From positions 3,121,456-3,185,455 of the forward strand of contig NZ_JH379027.1 of assembly GCF_000235505.1 (NCBI RefSeq): a DNA stretch of 64,000 nt, given 5' to 3'. The stretch is from Hungatella hathewayi WAL-18680 (lineage in GTDB: Bacteria > Bacillota > Clostridia > Lachnospirales > Lachnospiraceae). The notes beneath the pieces were generated by a model. The model was not told where the DNA came from and did not search any database. It worked only from the letters and a program-made list of their open reading frames with translations. Made by a program: the position numbers and the translations under genes. Within the stretch, counting starts at the first letter, position 1. Every line of letters begins with the position of its first letter. Below, in pieces: positions 51,126 to 59,629 of this stretch.

Positions 51126-51719
51126 TTATAGTCCATAACCGTTTCCTATACCGATATAGCGGCATACCCTTTTCTTATATTGCAGATATTCATCCCCAAA
51201 TGTGGCAAGCAAAAACGCTTCCTCCACATAAACGATTTGTAAATGGTACATGAGAATGGCAAATACGGACGCTGCGCACAACCCCCAGTTGAAAAACATC
51301 AGCAATATGCCTATGTACAAAAGGTCAAATCCTAAAAAAGCAGGATTGCGGCTGAATTGATAGATACCGTTTGTCACAAGTTCGGTTTTATCCGTTGGAG
51401 ACACGCCAGCCCGCCAACTGTCACGCATTGTCAAAACTGCGGTAATAAATACGGCTGTGCCTGCAGCGCTCACTACAGCACCTATGATCCGAATTGAAAT
51501 AGGGCCGTTACTCGCATCAAGAACAATACTGATAATCCCTGCCCCCAGGACAAGAAAGGCAGAAATCTTCATGGTGACTTCAATCAACTTTACAAAGCCA
51601 GCCTTTCCTTTTCCAATTTGATCTGTTTGTATTCCTTTCTTTTTCTGACAAATCATTTTTACAACATAACAGCCATAAAAAGCAGCCAAGACCGCCATGG
51701 CAATCAACTGAATTCCCAT
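51126..51719 (-). CDS. Isoprenylcysteine carboxyl methyltransferase-like membrane protein
   Basis: 197 residues from ATG 51719 with GAAAGGAG upstream. About five membrane helices. The C-terminal region has ELVTNGIYQFSRNPAFLGFDLLYIGILLMF and FGDEYLQYKKRVCRYIG, the signature of ICMT/PEMT-type methyltransferases that use SAM at the membrane face. Bacterial homologues have unknown or lipid substrates. An overlap with the end of the next gene's frame is avoided with this start. Confidence 0.85.
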   Translation of the reverse strand: MGIQLIAMAVLAAFYGCYVVKMICQKKKGIQTDQIGKGKAGFVKLIEVTMKISAFLVLGAGIISIVLDASNGPISIRIIGAVVSAAGTAVFITAVLTMRDSWRAGVSPTDKTELVTNGIYQFSRNPAFLGFDLLYIGILLMFFNWGLCAASVFAILMYHLQIVYVEEAFLLATFGDEYLQYKKRVCRYIGIGNGYGL

Positions 51720-51781
51720 GATTTTTCTCCTTTCAATACCGAATTTCTTCCCTATGATGCGCTCCAACCACATGAAAGTTG

Positions 51782-52234
51782 TCAACATGACCAGACAAAA
51801 CGAGGTCCTTCCGCACCCATACATCCGGTTGCAATAAATCCACATTTTTCAAGCACTCTTTGAGACGCCGCATTTTCAAAATCTGTTTCAGCTTCTATGC
51901 GGGTTACACCTGGCTGCTGAATGGCCCAGTGCACAATCGCGGAAACCGCTTCCGTGGCATAGCCATTTCCTCTATATTCTGTCGAAATCCCATAGCCAAT
52001 CTCTACTACACCATCCAAGCCCATACCTTTAAAAGACAATTCCCCAATGTGGACTCCGTCCTTTAATTCAATCATCCAAATCGCATACCATTCCCATTGC
52101 TCCGGATACTTAAGGACCCCCTCCAACATTTCCATATAAGCCGCTTTCAGTTCTTCAACTGTCTGTTTCTCAATAAAGTCTTCCATAACATCGCGAGACG
52201 CGGCATATATGTTTAACCGATTTGTTTCAATCAT
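51782..52234 (-). CDS. GNAT acetyltransferase (RimJ/RimL-like)
   Basis: 150 residues from ATG 52234 behind GGAAAGAGG. ETNRLNIYAASRDVMEDFIE begins the fold. IGYGISTEYRGNGYATEAVSAIVHWAIQQPGVTRIEAETDFENAASQRVLEKCGFIATG carries the acetyl-CoA loop and closing motif. Substrate unknown. 16 bp after the previous gene; the spacing leaves no room for a promoter, so array genes may be co-transcribed in runs. Confidence 0.87.
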   Translation of the reverse strand: MIETNRLNIYAASRDVMEDFIEKQTVEELKAAYMEMLEGVLKYPEQWEWYAIWMIELKDGVHIGELSFKGMGLDGVVEIGYGISTEYRGNGYATEAVSAIVHWAIQQPGVTRIEAETDFENAASQRVLEKCGFIATGCMGAEGPRFVWSC

Positions 52235-52250
52235 AAATACCTCTTTCCAA

Positions 52251-52646
52251 TCATTTTTCATCATCCAATAATTGAATCTTTACCACATCCAATATACGCG
52301 CTGGAGAAGTTTCTTGAATCTCACCGGAATAAGTGATTGACACAGAATCTCCGATATGAAACTCTGAGATGGTCATCTCTGTTCCTCTCCACACAAGTTT
52401 TGTCTCATCACTAACTTCAAAATCAAACGCGCCTCTGTAATTGATATCATTGACACGCATACCTTCCACAGAAAAATTGTTATCCCTGATATCCGTGATT
52501 GTTGCATAAAATGTTTCTGTCTGAACATTAGGCTGCGCTTTTTCTAATCGGTTATATGCAGTCCTATATCCTGTAACATAGCCGCCTATTCCTGCTAAAA
52601 TTAATACTATAATGCATAAAATCACTTTTATGGTCTTATTCTTCAT
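52251..52646 (-). CDS. Membrane-anchored extracytoplasmic protein with small beta domain
   Basis: 131 residues: one N-terminal membrane helix (about 7-28), then a beta-rich domain (FYATITDIRDNNFSVEGMRVNDINYRGAFDFEV ... GDSVSITYSGEIQETSPARI) that looks like a DUF3221-type OB-like fold. Probably exposed on the outer face. No Cys lipobox. Function unknown. Confidence 0.7.
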   Translation of the reverse strand: MKNKTIKVILCIIVLILAGIGGYVTGYRTAYNRLEKAQPNVQTETFYATITDIRDNNFSVEGMRVNDINYRGAFDFEVSDETKLVWRGTEMTISEFHIGDSVSITYSGEIQETSPARILDVVKIQLLDDEK

Positions 52647-52724
52647 ATAAATTTCCTTCCTGCTCCATCAAATAATAACTCCTTCTTAATCCCTATTTCT
52701 TCAGCCCGGCATATTTAGTGGAGT

Positions 52725-53636
52725 TTATGAAAGCAAATCACACAGCAACTTATTAAACCTGTCACTCTCACTCCATTGTGGAAAGTGACAGGATTGCTCA
52801 AACCAGTAAAACTGCTTTTCCGTTTCAATCCGGTCAAAATATTCTTTAGCCAGAGCAGAGGATACATGGCTGTCATATCTGCCCTCAATTAATATGATTG
52901 GAGCCCCATATTGTGTTTGCGCTTCAAAGTCTGTCTGCATGACTTCCTGCCACAGGTATTGTATGGATTGCAGACTGCCCTTTTGGCGCCGAATCAAATC
53001 GGGGAGTGTGTAATATGTTGAGAACAAAAAGGGTAGAACCAAATCATTATAGTTCCTTCTCCCATATAGGGAACCCTTATGTTTTACGACCTGCCTTGTG
53101 ACAAAAAGCAGGTCATCCAGCCAACGGTCCGCTTGATAGGAGCAATCTATCTCCTTCAATTTTTTCAAGCTCTTTTTATCAGCGTGCGCCAGTGCATAAT
53201 CATAAGCTATTTTGCTGGATTTTTTCATATTAACGACTTGTCCACAGCCTATATATGTACGAACCAATTCCGGATATTCCTTGACAAAACGAAGCCCCAG
53301 AATGCTTCCCCACGAATGTCCCAGCAAGTACAATGAACTTTGGTGAAACCGGGATAGCAGGTAATCCACAAGGGTGTGGATATCATTCAGAAACATGTCA
53401 ATCGTTATTGTGTCATCAAATTTATAATAGGATTTTCCCGCGCCACGCTGCTCCCATACAACAACCGTGAACTGCTGTTCCAGCATTTTATTGTATTTCA
53501 TAACTAAAGGAAGTGCCGCATCACCAGGGCCTCCATGCAGGTAGAGCAGCAAAGGAGAATTTTCTTTTTCCGCTCGTATGGAAATAAACTGCGGCACACC
53601 GTTTAAATACATTTTCGATTGTTCATCCAGATACAT
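52725..53636 (-). CDS. Alpha/beta-hydrolase, proline iminopeptidase-like
   Basis: 303 residues, ATG after GGGGGCAAAACAG. LYLHGGPGDAALP near 33-45 is the oxyanion HGGPG motif typical of peptidase S33, LLGHSWGSILGLRF near 105 the nucleophile, LIEGRYDSHVSS near 245 the Asp and SCHFPQWSE near 280 the His. Cleaves N-terminal prolyl or related esters/amides. Could instead hydrolyse an antibiotic or lactone. No signal peptide. Confidence 0.87.
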   Translation of the reverse strand: MYLDEQSKMYLNGVPQFISIRAEKENSPLLLYLHGGPGDAALPLVMKYNKMLEQQFTVVVWEQRGAGKSYYKFDDTITIDMFLNDIHTLVDYLLSRFHQSSLYLLGHSWGSILGLRFVKEYPELVRTYIGCGQVVNMKKSSKIAYDYALAHADKKSLKKLKEIDCSYQADRWLDDLLFVTRQVVKHKGSLYGRRNYNDLVLPFLFSTYYTLPDLIRRQKGSLQSIQYLWQEVMQTDFEAQTQYGAPIILIEGRYDSHVSSALAKEYFDRIETEKQFYWFEQSCHFPQWSESDRFNKLLCDLLS

Positions 53637-53695
53637 CTGTTTTGCCCCCTATCTGTTCATCCAATAAAGCGTACCACAAATACTTATTTGATGTA

Positions 53696-54130
53696 TCAGT
53701 ATTTTTTACTTAACCATTTGTAAATGATTTGCATTATTACAACGGAAATCAGCCAATAAGCAGCCACTCCCAGGACAATATATCTTGAAATTCCTTTTGC
53801 GATTATCTCAAATTGACTTAGCAATGATATGGTAACTATAAAAATCGACAGGATACCCCAATTCACCAGAGTTGATACCCTCAGTGCTTTGCCCCTAATC
53901 ATTTCTTTTCTCTCATCGTACAATTCTATGTTTTCATTTTCGATTTTTTCATCATATTCCTCTGGTCTTTTTCTCCAGTATAAATATTTATAAAGCATCA
54001 TGATTGCAGGTCCAAAGCAGCCGCCAACAAAGCCTGCAAATATACTGATATCTGGAAAAGCAAACGCTAATATCAGAAAAACGATACCGAAACAGAAAAA
54101 CAGAATGCTAGATTTTAGTTGTTTTTTCAT
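53696..54130 (-). CDS. Membrane protein partner of an XRE regulator
   Basis: 144 residues from ATG 54130 (AGGAGGTATAGCC upstream). Four membrane helices arranged in two pairs (about 7-28, 30-45, 85-103, 115-137) with a charged loop (YLYWRKRPEEYDEKIENENIELYDERKEMIRGK). Overlaps the 3' end of the regulator gene. Such regulator/membrane pairs are common in Firmicutes arrays; function unknown. Confidence 0.75.
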   Translation of the reverse strand: MKKQLKSSILFFCFGIVFLILAFAFPDISIFAGFVGGCFGPAIMMLYKYLYWRKRPEEYDEKIENENIELYDERKEMIRGKALRVSTLVNWGILSIFIVTISLLSQFEIIAKGISRYIVLGVAAYWLISVVIMQIIYKWLSKKY

Positions 54131-54332
54131 GGCTATACCTCCTATCATAAGTGAAAATCTCTTCAATGCTCATTCCAAAATAATCTGCAATTGCAAAAGC
54201 AAGCTCTAGTGAGGGATTATATTTTCCATTTTCAATGGAACTTATTGTCTGCCTTGAAACTCTCATCTCTTTTGCAAATGATTCTTGACTAATTCCATTT
54301 TGCTTTCTTAATAATTCAACTTTATTTTCCAA
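54108..54332 (-). CDS. XRE-family helix-turn-helix regulator
   Basis: 74 residues from a TTG at 54332, eight bases after GAGGAGG; upstream readings have no ribosome site. A compact Cro/C1 type HTH (LRKQNGISQESFAKEMRVSRQTISSIENGKYNPSLELAFAIADYFG). It probably represses its own operon by binding the two identical 21-bp sites in the promoter region (54350-54416). The membrane gene overlaps its end. Confidence 0.88.
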   Translation of the reverse strand: MENKVELLRKQNGISQESFAKEMRVSRQTISSIENGKYNPSLELAFAIADYFGMSIEEIFTYDRRYSHEKTTKI

Positions 54333-54349
54333 TAGCAAAACCTCCTCTG

Positions 54350-54416
54350 TTGTCAAGTTTCCTTTACAACTCAATCATATCATGCTGCATTAGTCTTGTC
54401 AAGTTTCCTTTACAAC
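54350..54416 (-). promoter_or_regulatory. XRE operon promoter with two identical 21-bp operators
   Basis: Two perfect 21-base direct repeats (54350-54370 and 54396-54416), each an imperfect palindrome of TTGTaAAG / CTTgACAA type. The right one contains the -35 TTGACA (54397-54402). TATGAT (54374-54379) follows after 17 bases, and the second operator lies just past the start point. Occupancy of both would block initiation. Confidence 0.8.
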
Positions 54417-54421
54417 ATATT

Positions 54422-54454
54422 GAAAAAGAAAAGCAGACTCGATTCAAGTCTGCT
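54422..54454 (-). terminator. Terminator after the 54561-54935 lipoprotein gene
   Basis: AGCAGACT / AGTCTGCT stem with a 7-nt loop, followed leftward by TTTCTTTTTC. The gap 54455-54560 shows nothing else. Confidence 0.75.
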
Positions 54455-54560
54455 AAAAGATATGTCCAAACCGGATTAGTTGATTATATACTCATGTTTC
54501 TGTATCTCCTTCATCCATAAGGCAGGGAGAATGCCGCCTCTCACGTCATTAAAACATTGA

Positions 54561-54935
54561 CTATTGATTAGTGACTACTGTAAAACTAACACTCCCTTTT
54601 GCTTTTTTTCCTGTTATCGTAACTACATATGTTCCACTTTCTTCAATTTCAACATCAACTTCATCGGATAAGGAGACATCCTTACTTTCATAAATAGGGG
54701 CCTCATTATCTTTCTGAATCTTAAATGATAAGCTGCCGCCCTCGACGATAATAGATGCATGGATAGTGTCCCCCTCTTCAACGATTAAGTCTTGAGAGTC
54801 GGTAGTATTAAATATCTTATAGTCCATCACAAACTCATTATCATTTCCCATTCGTCTGCCATCAAAATCTGCTCCACAGGCCGTTAATGATAAAGCTAAT
54901 ATTAAAAAACACAAGATACTCAAATATTTTTTCAT
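54561..54935 (-). CDS. Lipoprotein, short paralogue
   Basis: 124 residues from ATG 54935 (GAAGGAGGG upstream). Signal peptide and lipobox ALSLTACGADFDG (Cys near 20). The remainder is one beta-rich domain (IHASIIVEGGSLSFKIQKDNEAPIYE ... GTYVVTITGKKAKGSVSFTV). It is a clear paralogue of the N-terminal half of the 250-residue lipoprotein at 60730-61482 (NTTDSQDL, KIQKD, TITGKKA, GSVSF shared). Function unknown. Confidence 0.78.
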   Translation of the reverse strand: MKKYLSILCFLILALSLTACGADFDGRRMGNDNEFVMDYKIFNTTDSQDLIVEEGDTIHASIIVEGGSLSFKIQKDNEAPIYESKDVSLSDEVDVEIEESGTYVVTITGKKAKGSVSFTVVTNQ

Positions 54936-54978
54936 AATCTTCCCTCCTTCTGAATTTCCAATTTGTCCTTCCAAGGAA

Positions 54979-56058
54979 CTATACTTGTTTCAATTCCTTA
55001 CACCGCTCCAATACTCCCCGCCAGTCTTCTTCGTCGATTTCTTCAGGTTTCTTCATCCCTGCGGGTCCATCAAAATCAATCTTTCTGCCAATATATGCTG
55101 CTGCCCGCAAAGCCGCCTGCTGCAATGTCTCATCTGCTTCAGATGTCTGGGATGGAATATTTTTATCCTTTGAAAATGCATGGTCGTGGTCCATCAGTGG
55201 ATATAAGCCCCGAAGTTTCCCAGTATGGTTGTCCATAAAAAATCCAAAATTAGCGCCATGGCGGTCCTCATTTCCAAGAATATAATCTGCCACCTGCATG
55301 CTATAGTAATTGTCTGGGTCCTCTTTTTGTATCCATTCATATTCATTGACATCATTCCAGCCGCAGTAAATCTGGAAATCTTCCCATGGCACAATGGCTG
55401 TCTCTTCCGAAGAAATAATTTTGCACTTTACGATTTTTTCACCATTGTCGTGTATCCTGTCAAGATATGACTGGGCGGCAATCTGCAAAAGGCGCTCTGC
55501 TTCACTCTCCTCATAGACGACATGAGAAATTCCAAGCGCATCCAGAATCCGGCTGGCCGCCAGTTCTTTTTTCCCCACTTTGTACAGGTACAGGCCGTCT
55601 TCTTCCCGTATCCACGCTTTCGCCGCCATCCCCTGAGCTGTAAGTTCCGGCGTATGAATCCGCTCTACCATTGGGCGGAAATGATTGCTGGCTCCTAAAA
55701 GGGCCGTTGCTGACACCGCTTTTTCCAACGGATTTTGAAAGAGGCTCACCTGATTCCAAGTAAGATTCTCCCCCTCCTCCTTCAGCCAGTAACAGTCCGA
55801 CAGTGACGCAAAATGAAACAGCCGGGCAATCATATAAGGATTACTCTGACTGATGCGAAAGCCCGCAAGCAATTTCTTGGCATTCGTTTTCCCAATATTC
55901 ATGGTCCGGTTTTCTGTCCATCCATGCATAATATCATCATAGGTTACACCTGAATAACGCAGAGAAATGGGGAGTAATTCAAAGTTTAAAATCCGGCAAG
56001 CATAATTTTCTATCTCCAGGACTGGTGTGTCCTTCAGCATAATATACGTTTTTTCCAT
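54979..56058 (-). CDS. HipA-like kinase domain protein
   Basis: 359 residues from ATG 56058 with GAGGTGC upstream. The catalytic region QVADYILGNEDRHGANFGFFM (about 265-286) followed by LYPLMDHDHAFSKD gives the HipA-type DRHxxN and Asp motifs. The first 250 residues lack the usual HipA N-subdomain-1 and no HipB partner gene is adjacent. Family members phosphorylate proteins such as GltX. Standing alone, it may be a regulator or phage-defence kinase. Confidence 0.75.
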   Translation of the reverse strand: MEKTYIMLKDTPVLEIENYACRILNFELLPISLRYSGVTYDDIMHGWTENRTMNIGKTNAKKLLAGFRISQSNPYMIARLFHFASLSDCYWLKEEGENLTWNQVSLFQNPLEKAVSATALLGASNHFRPMVERIHTPELTAQGMAAKAWIREEDGLYLYKVGKKELAASRILDALGISHVVYEESEAERLLQIAAQSYLDRIHDNGEKIVKCKIISSEETAIVPWEDFQIYCGWNDVNEYEWIQKEDPDNYYSMQVADYILGNEDRHGANFGFFMDNHTGKLRGLYPLMDHDHAFSKDKNIPSQTSEADETLQQAALRAAAYIGRKIDFDGPAGMKKPEEIDEEDWRGVLERCKELKQV

Positions 56059-56150
56059 GGAAAAGCACCTCACACTCTCATGATAATCTAATCATTTTTT
56101 CAATATAAATACCGCTTAAATCCCGATTGAACCGTCCGAAAAACCAGATA

Positions 56151-56489
56151 TTATTTTTTCAAATATTTTTCAAATGCCTTATGGGCATCCAAATGGACAT
56201 CCTTAAAAAATAGAATCAGCCAAATGATGTATGCCGCGACAGCTGCATATGGAGTTAATGTGTAAGATAAAATAGCGCCAATGAACAGAACAAAAGCCCA
56301 TATAAAACATGAATTTCTCATATCTCTTGCGATATATGCTTTGTCATACAGTTTCTGTTCTTCTTTTGGTAAAAAATTAAATCCGGAAACAAATTTTGCT
56401 GATTTTTCTTTCATTATGGCAAATAAGAAACCAACACTAGCAAAAATAGGTACTAAAATAATGCATGCCCAAAATCCTTCAACATTCAT
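56151..56489 (-). CDS. DUF3784 family small membrane protein
   Basis: 112 residues from ATG 56489, with GGAG eight bases upstream. Three membrane helices (about 8-27, 65-80, 82-100) and the family core FVSGFNFLPKEEQKLYDKAYIARDMRN between the first two. Function unknown. Single-gene cassette-like unit. Confidence 0.78.
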   Translation of the reverse strand: MNVEGFWACIILVPIFASVGFLFAIMKEKSAKFVSGFNFLPKEEQKLYDKAYIARDMRNSCFIWAFVLFIGAILSYTLTPYAAVAAYIIWLILFFKDVHLDAHKAFEKYLKK

Positions 56490-56595
56490 AACCATCTCTC
56501 CTTTAAAATCACGATTGATAAATCCCCTTTACGAAACACGTCGCCTCCTATGCCATCTGGTAAGATTCGTTTGGAATATAGAGTTTGAAAAATAA

Positions 56596-57135
56596 TTACA
56601 TACGAACTATTTTTCTGACAGTATTCGCTGTTCTTATGGTCAGCTTGGCGCTGATGTCTGCACTTGCTGTCTTCGACCACCAATTTGTTTTCTGATAATC
56701 TTTCCGGCTAAAAGACCAGAATATCACTTCTTTATAATCCTTTATTTTTTCTAAGTCTTTTTTCGGTTCTCCAATCTCATGATATACATCGGAAAATTTA
56801 ACTGGCGGCATCATGAAAATTAGATTATCATAGATTTCTTTGTCGTCATTGCCCCACCAGTCAGGTGCATTGTGCAAAATATCCTCAAGTGTTTCTCTTG
56901 ATATCACTAAAACAGGAATCTCTAAACCAAACTGATTTTTTATCATTCCCTCAATTTCGGTTGTAAACTTTTTTGTATCATCTTCATCGCTGGAAAAAAT
57001 CACATTACCGCTATTTAAATATGTCTTGACTTCTTCAAACGCAAGGTTTTCAAAGCCTTTTTTTAATTCTGCCATTGGCACTTTATTTTTTCCGCTTATA
57101 TTGATTCCTCTTAACAATGCAATATATCTTTTCAT
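56596..57135 (-). CDS. DUF1697 family protein
   Basis: 179 residues from ATG 57135. The N-terminal KRYIALLRGINISGKNKVPMAELKKGFENLAFEEVKTYLNSGNVIFSS is diagnostic for DUF1697 (ALLRGINVGG ... TYLQSGNVVF). The C-terminal WWSKTASADISAKLTIRTANTVRKI fits the family end. Soluble alpha/beta protein of unknown function, frequent in mobile accessory clusters. Confidence 0.88.
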   Translation of the reverse strand: MKRYIALLRGINISGKNKVPMAELKKGFENLAFEEVKTYLNSGNVIFSSDEDDTKKFTTEIEGMIKNQFGLEIPVLVISRETLEDILHNAPDWWGNDDKEIYDNLIFMMPPVKFSDVYHEIGEPKKDLEKIKDYKEVIFWSFSRKDYQKTNWWSKTASADISAKLTIRTANTVRKIVRM

Positions 57136-57181
57136 ATCCGTAAATACCTCTGCCACTTCTAATTTATCTCTTGAATCTGCT

Positions 57182-57370
57182 TCATTTCTTCTCTTTCAAT
57201 TTTTTGATGATAATTCCTACGCCTCCCCCGGCAATCATTCCAAAAACAAGGCCAAAGCACATTGATGTTCCTAATTCACCTTGAATAATCCCTATGACAC
57301 AGCCAATGGCCAGGCCTAGTAACATCCCTATAAACATCCATATAGAAGTAAACGGATTATCCTTATTCAT
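57182..57370 (-). CDS. Small glycine-zipper membrane protein
   Basis: 62 residues from ATG 57370, after AAAGGGG. Two hydrophobic helices rich in Gly (FIGMLLGLAIGCVIGIIQG and LVFGMIAGGGVGIIIKKL), ending in a Lys-rich tail. Could oligomerise in the membrane. Related in style to the 57-residue protein at 61515-61688. Function unknown. Confidence 0.65.
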   Translation of the reverse strand: MNKDNPFTSIWMFIGMLLGLAIGCVIGIIQGELGTSMCFGLVFGMIAGGGVGIIIKKLKEKK

Positions 57371-57414
57371 AAATGCCCCTTTCATAAATCCTGATTTACA
57401 AAGTATGCTGCCTT

Positions 57415-57768
57415 CTATGCCATTCGTTCCAAAATACCATATATCCACCCCGAAATCAACATAGCAATTATCCCAAGAATGCAGTAAATCCCTGCATATA
57501 TGAGAAAGGCGGTCTCGCCCATATCAAAAAACATCCAGGCGCCAGATAAGAATAAAATTGCTGAAATAAGCGGTAATCCCCATAGATTCCTAATACATTT
57601 TCCTGCAATGATTCCTATGAAAATAAAGTATACCGGATTGATTGCAAAAAACAGTAATAAACAAGCTGCCATTCCGGCATCACCCTTTACAAAAGTGATG
57701 ATAAGCCAGGGAAAGGTCAGCATAACAACCGTAGAAATTGCCACCCAAAAGATGAATTTATTTTTCAT
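57415..57768 (-). CDS. Uncharacterised membrane protein, four helices
   Basis: 117 residues from ATG 57768; a TTG at 57792 is possible but lacks a better ribosome site. Helices at about 5-24, 28-50, 57-72 and 85-108, with GKCIRNLWGLPLIS between. No conserved catalytic residue. Function unknown. Confidence 0.65.
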   Translation of the reverse strand: MKNKFIFWVAISTVVMLTFPWLIITFVKGDAGMAACLLLFFAINPVYFIFIGIIAGKCIRNLWGLPLISAILFLSGAWMFFDMGETAFLIYAGIYCILGIIAMLISGWIYGILERMA

Positions 57769-57835
57769 AAAAGCTATGAATACCTCCGACAAAACCGACT
57801 TCTCGTTTCATTCAATTTCCCACATAAATTAGAAT

Positions 57836-58348
57836 TTACAATTCTGTTTTTAGTAGTGAGTACATCTTCATGTCGATAACTTTACCGTTCTTAACAGCAT
57901 TGTTCCTCAATGTACCCTCATATTGAAATCCCGCTTTCTCTAGCACTCTGCAAGATGCGGCATTATAAGCAAACGGCTCTGCATAGATACGGATAATATC
58001 ACTTTTACTAAAAACATATTCACAAATTTGTTTTACTGCTTCGGTCATAATTCCTCTGCCCCAATATTCTTCTGCGATGTAATATCCCAATTCGGCGGTT
58101 TGTCTGTGAATATTTCCTTGACGAAAAATACCAATACTGCCAATCACTTTGCTATCTGCTATAATAGCAAAAGCAAATGTTTCATTTTCATCTGCGGAAA
58201 GCATAGCAGAAATATAATCAGCCCCGTCCTGCTCTGTGTAAGGATATGGCAATCCATCTCGAAGATTATCTTGTATTTTTGTGTTGGAAAGAGCAAGTGC
58301 TAGATCTCTTGCGTCCGACAATTCCCATTTTCTAATTTTATAAGTCAT
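57836..58348 (-). CDS. GNAT acetyltransferase (RimJ/RimL-like)
   Basis: 170 residues, ATG behind GAAGGTAGAAA. YKIRKWELSDARDLALALSNTKIQDNLRDGLPYPYTEQD is the N-terminal motif. LGYYIAEEYWGRGIMTEAVKQICEYVF the acetyl-CoA loop, and AEPFAYNAASCRVLEKAGFQYEGTLRNNAVKNGK the C-terminal motif typical of ribosomal N-acetyltransferases. Substrate unknown. An intergenic element sits at its start (58363-58443). Confidence 0.88.
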   Translation of the reverse strand: MTYKIRKWELSDARDLALALSNTKIQDNLRDGLPYPYTEQDGADYISAMLSADENETFAFAIIADSKVIGSIGIFRQGNIHRQTAELGYYIAEEYWGRGIMTEAVKQICEYVFSKSDIIRIYAEPFAYNAASCRVLEKAGFQYEGTLRNNAVKNGKVIDMKMYSLLKTEL

Positions 58349-58362
58349 TTTCTACCTTCTCC

Positions 58363-58443
58363 ATAAATTCCGATTTTCCAGTTTGACAATCTGGAATACT
58401 TTCCACTTTGCGCACAATTCAACACCCCTACAAACCGGAATTC
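58363..58443 (-). repeat. Cassette intergenic element, composite copy
   Basis: ATAAATTCCGATTTTCC starts the left end; after an internal stem (CCAGTTTG ... AATCTGG) a second block (58398-58442) matches 61775-61819 at 40 of 45 positions. The element runs from the ribosome site of the GNAT gene to the stop codon of the gene at 58442. Confidence 0.85.
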
Positions 58444-59026
58444 ACTTATTTTCTCTTACTGCTCGACAAGGATTTCCATATGCTATTACATTATCAGGAA
58501 TATCTTTTGTGACAACACTTCCTGCTCCGATTACGACATTATTTCCTATCGTAACACCTGGCATAATGATAGCTCCACCGCCAATCCATACATTGTTGCC
58601 TATGATCACTGGTGCCGTTTGTGTTTTGCAAAATTCAAATGAACCATCTTCTTTCGGCTCTCCAAAACGGTCAATTGCATTGGTTGGATGAAATGCTGTA
58701 TATATTTGTACATTTGGTGCAATTAAAGCATTATCTCCGATACGAATCATATTATCGTCTAAAAAAATGCAATTCATATTTACTTCACAGTTATTTCCAA
58801 AATAAATATTATTACCATAATCAACATAAAAAGGTGCTGTTATCCATAGGTTTTTACCTTTTCCCCCTAGCAATTCACTTAAAATTCTTTCTTTTTCTCC
58901 GACATCAGCAGAGTTCGTTTGATTATAATCTCTTGCTAAATCTTTAGCCTTATGCCATTGGGTTAATAATTCGGCATCCCCACAATCATAAAGTTGTCCT
59001 GCCAGCATTTTTTCTCTTTCTGTCAT
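58442..59026 (-). CDS. Sugar O-acetyltransferase, maltose/galactoside acetyltransferase family
   Basis: 194 residues. TEREKMLAGQLYDCGDAELLTQWHKAKDLARDYN is the N-terminal Mac domain. Left-handed beta-helix repeats follow, including FYVDYGNNIYFGNNCEVNMNCIFLDDN, YTAFHPTNAIDRF (catalytic His), APVIIGNNVWIGGGAIIMPGVTIGNNVVIGAGSVVTKDIP. Acetylates sugars from acetyl-CoA. Full length, likely active. Placed in the array next to unrelated genes. Confidence 0.92.
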   Translation of the reverse strand: MTEREKMLAGQLYDCGDAELLTQWHKAKDLARDYNQTNSADVGEKERILSELLGGKGKNLWITAPFYVDYGNNIYFGNNCEVNMNCIFLDDNMIRIGDNALIAPNVQIYTAFHPTNAIDRFGEPKEDGSFEFCKTQTAPVIIGNNVWIGGGAIIMPGVTIGNNVVIGAGSVVTKDIPDNVIAYGNPCRAVRENK

Positions 59027-59064
59027 ACGTCTACCTCTACCATTCTTATTTCTCTCTGTTTAAT

Positions 59065-59086
59065 GTCTCGATAAATGAGAATTTTA
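59065..59086 (-). repeat. Cassette element half copy
   Basis: GTCTCGATAAATGAGAATTTTA carries the CGATAAA..GAATTT end and stops just before the stop codon of the gene at 59087. The other end is not recognisable. Confidence 0.55.
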
Positions 59087-59548
59087 TCATATATAAGCAT
59101 GTTTTACATGTATCGTGTCCACAAGTGAAAAATCTTCAATTTCCATAAAATTGTGTTTTAGAATTTCTCTAACATGCTTTGGTAACAGCTCATATTTCAG
59201 TGGATTTTGAGGAGCGGAGTGCTTTGTATAATATTCGTGAAATGTGCAAACTCCTAATTTTGTACCATCATCTGCGTCAAAATAATACAACCCTTTGTCG
59301 GAAAAGTCCCTTGCGATTTGTTCCGCCCGCCCTATTTTGGTTTTAGGAAAAATTATTATGCTGCTTGTGATTTTTTCGAATTTATCAAAATGCGCAATTA
59401 GTTCATCAGCTCTTTCTTCGTTTTCACAAACGAATTCCGGCAGATTTCCTTCTCCTCCGCTACAAAACACAGCGATATTACCTTGCCTATCAACACCATA
59501 CCATTCCATATCCATGTGCTTACATTCATCAGCACTTATTCTTGACAT
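59087..59548 (-). CDS. Uncharacterised soluble protein
   Basis: 153 residues from ATG 59548; an ATG at 59560 lies inside the ribosome site. No recognised domain. Sequence begins SRISADECKHMDMEWYGVDRQGNIAVFCSGGEG, with later IIIFPKTKIGRAEQIARDF and GLYYFDADDG. Its form resembles small immunity-type proteins of polymorphic toxin systems, but no toxin is present and this is a guess. Flanked by element copies on both sides. Confidence 0.6.
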   Translation of the reverse strand: MSRISADECKHMDMEWYGVDRQGNIAVFCSGGEGNLPEFVCENEERADELIAHFDKFEKITSSIIIFPKTKIGRAEQIARDFSDKGLYYFDADDGTKLGVCTFHEYYTKHSAPQNPLKYELLPKHVREILKHNFMEIEDFSLVDTIHVKHAYI

Positions 59549-59565
59549 AAATATTTCCATCTCCT

Positions 59566-59615
59566 ATAAATTTCGATTTTGCTGCACTTTTCAGCTTCCC
59601 GATAAACTGGAATTT
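59566..59615 (-). repeat. Cassette intergenic element
   Basis: ATAAATTTCGATTTTGCTGC and its opposite end CCGATAAACTGGAATTT are inverted ends. The space between gene 59087-59548 and 59630-60040 is almost wholly this element. Confidence 0.85.
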
Positions 59616-59629
59616 GTAAAGTTTCTAGC

